Part shown: in pieces, positions 54,669 through 62,346 of the stretch
Layout: each line of letters begins with the position of its first letter
Position numbering within the stretch: position 1 is the first letter of the stretch
Assembly (NCBI GenBank): GCA_963762825.1
Contig: CAVXLZ010000002.1
Span: forward strand, 992,001 to 1,056,000
Length of the DNA stretch: 64,000 nucleotides
Direction: 5' to 3'
From: Miltoncostaea sp963762825
Lineage (GTDB): Bacteria; Actinomycetota; Thermoleophilia; Miltoncostaeales; Miltoncostaeaceae
Notes under the pieces: generated by a model
What the model was told of the DNA's origin: nothing
What the model saw: the letters and a program-made list of their open reading frames with translations, nothing else
The model's database searches: none
Translations under genes and position numbers: made by a program

Positions 54669-55262
54669 GCAGGCTCGACGCCCTCGAGTGGGTCCACCCG
54701 CACGACCGCGACGCCTGGCGCGCGTGGCTGGGCGCCAACCACCTCACCGCGGGCGGGGCGTGGTTCGTGAGCTGGAAGAAGGCGACCGGCCGATCGCGTA
54801 TCGAGTACGCCGATGCCGTCGAGGAGGCGCTCTGCGTCGGATGGGTTGACAGTCTCGCGCGGGGTGTCGACGAGGAGCGCTCCCGGCTGCTGATGACGCC
54901 GCGCAAGCGCGGCAGCGGATGGTCGCGGCCGAACAAGGAGCGCATCGAGCGCCTGACGGCCGCCGGGCTGATGCTGCCCGCCGGGCTCGCGGCGGTCGAG
55001 GCCGCCCGCGACGACGGCTCCTGGTCGGCGCTCGACGACGTCGAGAACCTGGTCGAGCCGCACGAGCTGCGGGCCGCGCTCGACGCGGACCCGGCGGCGC
55101 GGGCGAACTGGGACGCTTTCCCCCGCTCGGCCAGGCGCGCCATCCTCGAGTGGATCTCCACGGCCAAGCGCCCCGGCACCCGCGCCCGGCGGGTCGCCGA
55201 GACCGCCCGCCTGGCCGCCCGCAACGAGCGGGCCAACGAATGGAGGCGGGCTAGTGCGCTAG
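54665..55262 (+). CDS. YdeI/OmpD-associated family protein (C-terminal frameshift)
   Basis: A protein of about 198 residues with the YdeI/OmdA layout: WRAWLGANHLTAGGAWFVSWKK, EEALCVGWVDSLARG, TPRKRGSGWSRPNKERI, WDAFPRSARRAILEWISTAK and the final REVAETARLAA-like helix. As written, the frame has no stop after NEWRR and continues about 765 codons through antisense of the next genes. Dropping one G of the run ending 55250 gives NEWRRLVR and TAG at 55260-55262. Function unknown; relatives have been tied to bacteriocin/antimicrobial tolerance. Confidence 0.82.
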
Positions 55263-55266
55263 CTCC
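55248..55266. terminator. Short palindrome at the convergent ydeI/metY ends
   Basis: GCTAG (55250-55254) and CTAGC (55259-55263) pair around TGCG, with flanking wobble extension. The stops of both convergent genes lie in the right arm. It resembles the palindrome at 42422-42442 in carrying CTAG with stop codons in the stem. No T tract. Confidence 0.4.
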
Positions 55267-56551
55267 GGGTCGCACTCGTGATCGCCTGGTCGAGGTCCCA
55301 GATGATGTCGTCGAGGGTCTCGAGGCCCACCGACACACGCACCATGTCGTCGCTCACACCGGCGAGGCCGAGACCCTCCTCGTCGAGGCGGCGATGGGTG
55401 GTGGAGGCGGGGTGGATGATCAGCGTCTTGGCGTCCCCGACATTCGCCAGGTGCGAGCAGAGCTCGCAGGCCTCGATCAGGCGCTGACCGGCCGCGCGCC
55501 CGCCCTTCACGCCGAAGGTCAGCACCGCCCCCGCGCCGCGCGGCAGGTAGCGCGCGGCCAGCTCCCGCTGCGGGCTGCCCGGCAGCCCCGGGTAGCTGAC
55601 CCACTCCACGCCCGGGTGACCCGTGAGGAACTCCGCCACCGCCAGCGCGCTGTCCACATGGCGGTCCATCCGCAGCGAGAGGGTCTCCAGACCTTGGAGC
55701 AGGAGGAAGGAGTTGAAGGGGGAGAGCACCGGGCCGAGGTCGCGCATCGTCTCGACCCGGGCCTTCATGATGAAGGCGAAGTTCCCGAAGGTCTCGGCGT
55801 AGCGCATGCCGCGGTAGCCGGGGCTCGGCTCGACCAGCCCGGGGAAGAGGCCGTCGGCCCAGGGGAAGGTGCCGCCGTCGACGAGAACCCCGCCGATGCT
55901 CGTGCCGTGCCCGCAGATCCACTTGGTGGCCGAGTGCGACACAAGGTGGGCGCCGTGCTCGATCGGCCGGCACAGGTAGGGCGTGGCGAAGGTGCTGTCG
56001 ATCAACAGGGGGACCCCGGCCCCATCCGCCACCGCAGCGACCGCGGCGATGTCGAGCACGTCCAGGGCGGGGTTGCCGATCGTCTCGCCGTAGAGCAGCC
56101 GCGTTCGCGGAGTGAGCGCGCCGCGCCAGGCGGCCGGGTCGGCGGGGTCGACGAAGGTCGTCTCGATGCCGAAGCGGCGCAGGGTGATGGAGAGCTGGTT
56201 GTGGCTGCCTCCGTACAGGTGGCGGGAGGACACGATGTGGTCTCCGGCCTCCAGGAGAGTGGTTATCGCCACCATCTGCGCGGCCAGGCCGCTGGAGGTG
56301 GCGAGGGCTCCCACACCGCCCTCGAGGCTGGCCATGCGCTCCTCGAACACCGCGGTGGTCGGGTTCATGATCCGGGTGTAGATGTTGCCGAAGCGATTCA
56401 GGTCGAAGAGGTCGGCGGCCTGCCCGGAGTCCTCGAAGACGTAGGCCGAGGTCTGGTGGATCGGCATCGCCCGAGACCCGGTGATCGGGTCCACGCGCTG
56501 GCCGGCGTGCAGCGCCCGCGTGTCGAAGCCGAACTCGTGTGCGTCGCTCAT
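55259..56551 (-). CDS. metY: O-acetylhomoserine (thiol)-lyase
   Basis: Cys/Met metabolism PLP enzyme of 430 residues, making homocysteine from O-acetylhomoserine and sulfide. It has FDTRALHAGQRVDPITGSRA at the start, RIMNPTTAVFEERMASLEGG, and the PLP lysine Lys210 in SHSATKWICGHGTSIGG. The length, ending ..LVSVGLE-like RVSVGLETLDDI, matches MetY rather than the shorter MetB/MetC. ATG 56551 is the family start; the frame is open upstream. It overlaps the CoA-binding gene by ATGA. Confidence 0.93.
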   Translation of the reverse strand: MSDAHEFGFDTRALHAGQRVDPITGSRAMPIHQTSAYVFEDSGQAADLFDLNRFGNIYTRIMNPTTAVFEERMASLEGGVGALATSSGLAAQMVAITTLLEAGDHIVSSRHLYGGSHNQLSITLRRFGIETTFVDPADPAAWRGALTPRTRLLYGETIGNPALDVLDIAAVAAVADGAGVPLLIDSTFATPYLCRPIEHGAHLVSHSATKWICGHGTSIGGVLVDGGTFPWADGLFPGLVEPSPGYRGMRYAETFGNFAFIMKARVETMRDLGPVLSPFNSFLLLQGLETLSLRMDRHVDSALAVAEFLTGHPGVEWVSYPGLPGSPQRELAARYLPRGAGAVLTFGVKGGRAAGQRLIEACELCSHLANVGDAKTLIIHPASTTHRRLDEEGLGLAGVSDDMVRVSVGLETLDDIIWDLDQAITSATRS

Positions 56552-57034
56552 GTCCGGAACGCCCCCATGCGCCGCGAACCGATGACCCCGGTCGAGAGGC
56601 CGACCACGTTGAGCCCGCCGAAGTACCGGCAGTGCTCCATCTTCGTACAACGGTTCTCGACCACCTCGAGGCCCGCGTCACGGGCCCTCTGGGCCGATTC
56701 CGGCTCGCGAATGCCGAGCTGCATCCAGATCACCTTGGCGCCGAGCGCGATCGCCTCGTCGACGATCGGGGGGACGTCCTCGGGCCGGCGGAAGATGTTC
56801 GACGATCTCGAGCGGCCCGAGGGCGGCCGCGGCCGCGAGGGAGGGCACGCACGGGTTGCCGAGCACCTCCTCGCAGCGGGGGTTCACGGGCGTGATGGAG
56901 TAGCCATTCGCCTGCATGTGGATCATCGCCCGGTGGCTCGGCCGGTCGGGTCGCGGCGAGAGGCCCACCACGGCAAGGCGGCGGTAGCGCTCGAGGATGC
57001 GCCGCACGGCGTCCGACGGGGCACCCTCACTCAT
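56548..57034 (-). CDS. CoA-binding domain protein (YccU family, one frameshift)
   Basis: About 161 residues when mended. The Rossmann-type CoA-binding domain has RLAVVGLSPRPDRPSHRAM and YSITPVNPRCEEVLG. The frame breaks at plus-strand C56800. Removing it gives PLEIVNIFRRPEDVPPIVDEA, the family motif, leading into VIWMQLGIREPESAQRA and ENRCTKMEHCRYFGG. Length is a multiple of three plus one. Members bind CoA; role unclear. It is frequently linked to metY, with which it overlaps here. Confidence 0.85.
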
Positions 57035-57087
57035 TCCGGCGAACTGGACCACGAGCGCAGTATGGCGGGCGTCGGTCCGCTCCGGGC

Positions 57088-58212
57088 TCACTGGGTGCGC
57101 AGCGCCTCCAGGATGAGCTCGGCCGTGGGCTGGGGGGAGGGGGGATCCCACCAGATGTTGGCCTCCACGATCACCGGCCCGTCGGCCGTGATCGCCACGT
57201 CCCATCCGATGCTCCGCATCGGCATGAAGTGGCGTGCGGCATCGGTGACGAGCGCCTGGATCTCCTCCCACATGGGCAGACGCGTGCCCGCTGGGGCGGT
57301 CCCGGGGAGCGACCCCGGAGGGTCCAGGCGCATCACCCGGCGCTCGTCCGTCCTCAGGATCTCGCCGAGCGTGCCGTCGGCCAGATCGACCACCGCGATC
57401 ACGTTCCCGGTGGCGCCGTTGTGGAAGTTGTCCACCACATTGTCGCCCATCACCAGCCGGAACTGGGCGTTCAGGATGCGCACCCGGCTGTCGCGGCCGA
57501 CGAGCGTCACGATCCTCAGCGTCTGGAGGGCACGCCCGTCGCCCGGCAGGTCGGGGTGATCGCGAAGGCGCTCCTGGACCACGAAGATGTGGAACTGGCG
57601 ATCCGCCACGAGCTCCCGGCAGAGCTCGGCGGCGCCGACCGGTCCCCGCCCCGCGATCTCGAGCCGATCCCCCCGGCGGGTCACGAGCCGCACGCCGAGG
57701 CCGTAGTAACCCCGCGCGGGCTTCACCACGAACTCCTCCGGGGCCCCGGTCTCGAGGAAGCGGCCCCAGTCGTCGGGTGAGGTCAGGATCTCTCCGGTGT
57801 GGGTCCAGGCCGGCCCCGATTCGCACAGGATCGCGTAGAGACGCGGCACCGGCAGGCCGAGAGCTTCGGCGTGGCGGTAGAAGACCCCCTTGTCCTCGGT
57901 CAGGTACCAGATCTCATTGGGGTTGAGGCGCGCCTGCTCACGCACGAGCCGGCGTTTGCTCACCTGGTCGTCGAGCCGATCGGCGCCCAGGTCCGGATCG
58001 AGCAGGCCCAGCGTGAAGGCTTCGTCGAGGGTGAAGCCCCGATCGCGCAGGAGGTGGACCCCGTGTCGCGCGAGCGCGAGCGTGCGACCCGGGTGCGCGG
58101 CCCGGGCGCACCGCGCGATCTCCACTGTGCGGTCCGCCCACCGGCGGGCCTCCCGGATCCGCCATCCGGCTGCGTGGGCCACCCGCGCTCCCATCCGTGT
58201 GTGCGCGCTCAT
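57088..58212 (-). CDS. ATP-grasp protein (sugar-transfer associated type)
   Basis: A 374-residue ATP-grasp protein. N-terminal helices (residues 1-80) precede the core: EEFVVKPARGYYGLGVRLV (lid Lys), FVVQERLRDHPDL, ALQTLRIVTLVG, and GWDVAITADGPVIVEANIWWD (metal-binding Glu and Asn). This pattern is that of the ATPgrasp_ST family found in polysaccharide and cell-envelope loci. Substrate unknown. ATG 58212 follows upstream non-coding sequence that also holds the pst regulatory region. Confidence 0.83.
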   Translation of the reverse strand: MSAHTRMGARVAHAAGWRIREARRWADRTVEIARCARAAHPGRTLALARHGVHLLRDRGFTLDEAFTLGLLDPDLGADRLDDQVSKRRLVREQARLNPNEIWYLTEDKGVFYRHAEALGLPVPRLYAILCESGPAWTHTGEILTSPDDWGRFLETGAPEEFVVKPARGYYGLGVRLVTRRGDRLEIAGRGPVGAAELCRELVADRQFHIFVVQERLRDHPDLPGDGRALQTLRIVTLVGRDSRVRILNAQFRLVMGDNVVDNFHNGATGNVIAVVDLADGTLGEILRTDERRVMRLDPPGSLPGTAPAGTRLPMWEEIQALVTDAARHFMPMRSIGWDVAITADGPVIVEANIWWDPPSPQPTAELILEALRTQ

Positions 58213-58325
58213 TCCCCGCCCCCCTCCCGTGCTGGTTCTCCCTCGCCGCCACGCCGCGTCGGTGCGAGCGCGGTGCCGAATGGTCCTTCGGGCCCGGCAA
58301 CCGGGGCAACCGCCATTCGGGGGGT

Positions 58326-58369
58326 GTTCACAGGTCGTTCACCCCAGGGTCACAGCAAAGTCACTCGGC
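58326..58369 (+). promoter_or_regulatory. PHO box: four 11-nt direct repeats upstream of pstS
   Basis: Four adjoining 11-base units: GTTCACAGGTC (58326), GTTCACCCCAG (58337), GGTCACAGCAA (58348) and AGTCACTCGGC (58359). All share the core TCAC at the same phase, as in Streptomyces PhoP-binding sites (GTTCACCC-type repeats). They lie 85-130 bases before the pstS ATG. The remainder of the 58213-58454 gap contains a possible -10 (TTAACT) near 58388 and the strong ribosome-binding site GAGAGGAGA before the ATG. Confidence 0.8.
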
Positions 58370-58454
58370 ATCGCCGCCCCGCGGGTTAACTTCGCGGCGT
58401 TCCATGGGGCGCCGGATGTCCGAGCCCTGACTTCATCGAGAGGAGAATCACCTG

Positions 58455-59422
58455 ATGGCACGTGGACGCCGATTCGCCCTGGTCGCCGCATCGGCGGCCC
58501 TGACCCTGGGCTTGCTCGCCGCCGCCGGCTGCGGCAGCGACAGCTCCTCCTCGGACACGTCGGGCGGAGGCGCCGCGGGCCTCTCCGGCAAGATCACGGT
58601 CGATGGCTCGTTCGACCGTCGGCCCGCTCACCTCGGCTGCGGCGGAGGCGTTCGCCGCCGACAACGGCGACGTCAACATCACCGTCGGCACCTCGGGAAC
58701 TGGCGGCGGGTTCGAGCGCTTCTGCAAGGGCGAGACCGACATCTCGGACGCCTCTCGTGCCATCAAGGACGAGGAGGCCGCCACCTGCAAGTCGGCCGGC
58801 GTCGAGTACCAGGAGCTGCGTGTCGCCTCGGACGGCATCACCATCGTGACCAGCTCCAGCAGCGACGTCGGGGGCGATGCGCTCACGATCGATCAGCTCA
58901 ACGCCATCTGGAAGCCTGGCTCGAAGATCAAGAACTGGAAGGACATCCCCGGCGGCGGCTTCAAGGACCAGCCCCTGACGCTCGCGGGCCCCGACTCCCA
59001 GTCGGGCACCTACGACTTCTTCAACGAGGAGGTCCTCGGCGAGAACGCGGCGGGCGACACCATCACGCCCCGCCAGGACTACACGGCCTCGGCCGACGAC
59101 AACGTCATCGTGCGCGCCGTCCAGGGGGCCGACGGCGCACTTGGCTACTTCGGCTACACGTACTACGAGGAGAATGCCGACACTCTCAGCGACTTCTCGG
59201 TGGACGGGGTCAAGCCGACCGCCGAGACCATCACCGACGGCAGCTACCCGCTCTCGCGGCCGCTCTTCATCTACGTGAGCACGGCCTCGCTGGCAAAGCC
59301 CGAGGTGGCGGCATTCGTCAAGTACTACCTCGAGAACGCCACCTCGCTCGCCCAGGAGCAGCAGTTCGTGCCCGGCGCCGCAGGACGCGCTCGACGAGTC
59401 GCTCGCCAAGATCGCCTCGTAG
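58455..59422 (+). CDS. pstS: Phosphate ABC transporter substrate-binding lipoprotein (two frameshifts)
   Basis: PstS, about 321 residues when mended. Lipoprotein signal peptide MARGRRFALV..LAAAGCGSD with lipobox Cys near residue 25. The phosphate-binding motifs are DGSSTVGPLTSAAAEAF and GTSGTGGGFERFCKGETD with SRAI; DSQSGTYDFF follows. The first break is at TT 58612-58613: dropping one T restores DGSSTVGPLT. The second is at CCC 59371-59373: dropping one C restores FVPAPQDALDESLAKIAS and the TAG at 59420. Length is a multiple of three plus two, as two insertions predict. It captures phosphate outside the membrane for PstCAB. Confidence 0.92.
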
Positions 59423-59438
59423 GACGTAGATTCCCCCG

Positions 59439-60373
59439 GTGACGCCCACCCGACGACGACGATCGACCCCGGCACGTCGGCGCTCGCCCGCACGCGCCGC
59501 CGCCCCCTGGAGCAGATCGTCCTGCTGCTCCTCGGAGCGGCGGCGGTGATCTCGGTCCTCGTCACGATCGGGATCGTCGTCACGCTGCTGAACGAAGGAG
59601 CGCCCTTCTTCGGCGAGGTCGGCCTCGGCGAGTTCCTCAGCGGGACCACGTGGCAGCCGGTCTCGGGCTCCTTCGGGGTGCTGCCGCTGCTCTCGGCGAG
59701 CCTCATCATCGCCGGCATCGCCGCGGTGGTCGCCATCCCGCTCGGACTCGGCTCGGCGGTCTACCTCTCCGAGTACGCAGCCGAGCCGTTTCGCAAGACG
59801 GTCAAGCCGATCCTGGAGTTGCTCGCCGGGATGCCGACGATCGTGCTCGGCTTCTTCGCGCTCGACGCCATCACGCCGGCCCTCCAGACCGCGGGTGTGA
59901 TCCGCGACGGCCAGATCTTCAGCGCGCTGTCGGCGGGGGTCGTTGTCGGATTGCTCATCACCCCCCTCATCAGCTCGCTCTCGGAGGACGCGATGCGCGC
60001 CGTCCCGCGGTCGATGCGCGAGGGGGCGTACGGCGTGGGCGCCACACGGAGGGTGGTCGCGACGCGCATCGTGCTGCCCGCCGCTCTCTCGGGGGTGATG
60101 GCGGCGATCGTGCTGGCGGTCTCGCGGGCCGTCGGCGAGACCATGGCGGTGACCCTCGCCGCCGGCACCCAGGCCAGGCTCTCCGGCGATCCCACCGACC
60201 CGATGCAGACCATCACGGCCTACATCGTGGCGATCTCCCAGGGCGAGGCCACCCGCGGCGGCATCCAGTACCAGTCGATCTTCGCCGTCGGCATCCTGCT
60301 CTTCGTCGTGACCCTGGCCATCAACCTGATCGCCGTCCGGTTCGTGCGTCGCTTCCGCACCGTCTACCAGTAG
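59439..60373 (+). CDS. pstC: Phosphate ABC transporter permease PstC (start region uncertain)
   Basis: PstC of about 300 residues with six membrane segments. The EAA-like loop is SMREGAYGVGATRRVVATRIVLP. The coding frame is open from 59423. The first conventional start in it, GTG 59546, removes half of the first membrane helix (EQIVLLLLGAAAVISVL). A GTG at 59439, 17 nt after pstS, is well placed but one frame off; the distance to the coding frame would need one missing or two extra bases around 59441-59460. I therefore mark the gene from 59439 and regard its first 15 codons as unreliable. Confidence 0.85.
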
Positions 60374-60382
60374 GAGGCCGAG

Positions 60383-61438
60383 ATGGCAGTCGATGCACCC
60401 GCCGTGCCGCTCGGCGATGAGGCCGCGGCTCGGCCCCTGCGCAAGAAGCGGCCCCGACCGGCGGACGCGCTCTTCCATGCCGGGATCCTCGCCGCCATCG
60501 GTATCACCTTGGGGGCGCTGGTGTGGCTCCTCACCTCGATCCTGCGCACGGGGCTCGGTGGGCTCGATTGGGGATTCCTCACCGACCCGGTCTCCACAAG
60601 CGCGGCGAGGGCCGGGTTCAACTCGGCCGTCCGCGGGTCGCTGGTCCTCATGATGATCACTTTCGCGGTGGCGATCCCGATCGGCTTCGCCGCAGCGATC
60701 TATCTCGAGAAGTTCGCCGCCCTCAGCCGAGCCCAGCTCGAGGGCAGCGCTCACGCACGCCGCCGCCGCCTCCGGGAGCTCGAGGCCGCCGGTGCATCCG
60801 CTCCGTCGCTCGCGCCGCGCCGCCTCGGCGTGGCTGCGAGCTTCGCCTGGGCGCGCATCGGCCCTCCGATCAACCGCGGGGTCGAGATCAACATCTCCAA
60901 CCTGGCCGCCGTGCCCTCGATCATCTACGGCCTGCTCGGCCTGGCCCTCTTCGTCTCGTTCGTCGGCCTCCAGAAGTCACTGCTCGCCGGAGGGCTGACG
61001 CTCGCGCTGCTCGTGCTCCCCATCATCATCATCGCCAGCCGCGAGGCCATCCGCGCCGTTCCGGTGTCGATCGAGCAGGGCGCCATGGCGCTCGGGGCGA
61101 CCCGCTGGCAGGCCGTCTCGCGTCAGATCGTTCCCGCCGCCTTCCCGGGGATGCTCACCGGGACGATCCTCGCGATGTCGCGGGCCATCGGTGAGTCGGC
61201 GCCCCTGATCGTGGTCGGCGGGGTCGCCTTCGGCACCCAGGTCCCGAGCGTGAACCCCGCCAACGCCAACGACACGCCGCTCTTCGCGATGCCGTTGCAG
61301 ATCTTCGACTGGGCGGCGAGGCCTCAGGCGTCCTTCCTCGACCTCGCCGGGACGGGCATCATCGTCCTGCTCGTCATCCTGGTCCTCATGAACCTCGTAG
61401 CCATTATCCTGCGCAACAAGTTCAGCCGACATTGGTAA
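60383..61438 (+). CDS. pstA: Phosphate ABC transporter permease PstA
   Basis: PstA, 351 residues, with six membrane segments and the permease loop VSIEQGAMALGATRWQAVSRQIVP. It is longer than usual. After the first cytoplasmic segment (AAIYLEKFAAL), an insert of about 45 charged/Ala-rich residues (SRAQLEGSAHARRRRLRELE and following) precedes the conserved RGVEINISNLAAVPSIIYGLLGL. ATG 60383 has AGGAGG (60371-60376) six bases upstream. It lies 9 nt past pstC. Confidence 0.94.
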   Translation: MAVDAPAVPLGDEAAARPLRKKRPRPADALFHAGILAAIGITLGALVWLLTSILRTGLGGLDWGFLTDPVSTSAARAGFNSAVRGSLVLMMITFAVAIPIGFAAAIYLEKFAALSRAQLEGSAHARRRRLRELEAAGASAPSLAPRRLGVAASFAWARIGPPINRGVEINISNLAAVPSIIYGLLGLALFVSFVGLQKSLLAGGLTLALLVLPIIIIASREAIRAVPVSIEQGAMALGATRWQAVSRQIVPAAFPGMLTGTILAMSRAIGESAPLIVVGGVAFGTQVPSVNPANANDTPLFAMPLQIFDWAARPQASFLDLAGTGIIVLLVILVLMNLVAIILRNKFSRHW

Positions 61439-61449
61439 GGAGCTCGATT

Positions 61450-62332
61450 GTGTCCGACCCCTCCACGGTGGCTGCGGTGAGCGCGGATCCTCGCGAGCAG
61501 CGTGCGCAGCGCGTGACGACGCCGCAGTCGGCGGCGCCGCCGAAGCCCGTCGGCTCGGGGGCGGTGGTCTTCCGGGCGATCGACCTCGACTTCTTCTACG
61601 GCAAGGTGCGCGCGCTCGGGGGGGTCAACTTCGACATCCGTCGCAACGAGATCACCGCCCTGATCGGCCCCTCCGGCTGTGGCAAGTCGACGTTCCTACG
61701 GTGCCTCAACCGGATGAACGACCTCATCCCCGGCGCCCGTGTGGACGGGCGCATCGAGTTCCACGGCGAGGATCTCTATGCGTCGGACGTCGACTCGGTG
61801 GACGTGCGCCGGCGGATCGGGATGGTCTTCCAGAAGCCCAACCCCTTCCCGAAGTCGATCAAGGAGAACCTCTACTTCGGGATGAAGGTCAACGGCCTGA
61901 AGCCCACCATCGAGAAGGTAGAGGCGGTCCTGCGCCGGGCCGTCGCTGTGGGACGAGGTCAAGGACAAGCTCAACGACGACGCCTTCGCCCTCTCGGGCG
62001 GCCAGCAGCAGCGCCTGTGCATCGCCCGCGCGATCGCGGTCGAGCCCGAGGTGATCCTGATGGACGAGCCCTGCTCGGCGCTCGATCCGATCTCGACGCT
62101 CGCGATCGAGGACCTCATGAACGACCTGGTCAAGCAGTACACGATCGTGATCGTGACCCACAACATGCAGCAGGCGGCGCGCGTCTCGCACCGCACGGCC
62201 TTCTTCACCGTGAACGGGATGGACCAGGGTGAGCGCTACGGGGTCCTCGCCGAGCACGGCGAGACCGAGCAGATCTTCACCGCGCCCACCGACAAGCGCA
62301 CCCAGGACTACATCACCGGGCGTTTCGGCTAG
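61450..62332 (+). CDS. pstB: Phosphate ABC transporter ATPase PstB (one frameshift)
   Basis: PstB, about 293 residues when mended, including a 35-residue N-terminal extension rich in Ala/Gln. Walker A ALIGPSGCGKSTFLR, QKPNPFPKSIKENL, signature ALSGGQQQRLCIARA and Walker B VILMDEPCSALDP are all present. The frame breaks near 61942. Dropping that G gives VLRRASLWDEVKDKLND, the PstB sequence. Start GTG 61450 has AAGGAG (61437-61442) seven bases upstream; TTG 61432 is less likely. phoU, often next, is absent. It energises phosphate uptake. Confidence 0.93.
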
Positions 62333-62346
62333 CGCCGGATTCAGGC

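Noticed and set aside
54665..57559. Open frame running about 960 codons after the YdeI domain
   Set aside because: Beyond residue 197 it is antisense to metY, the CoA-binding and ATP-grasp genes and has no recognisable composition; a one-base insertion near 55250 explains the lost stop.
52540..62000. Programmed ribosomal frameshifting
   Set aside because: Breaks occur in many unrelated genes, at ordinary sequences without slippery heptamers, and never in prfB- or dnaX-like genes.
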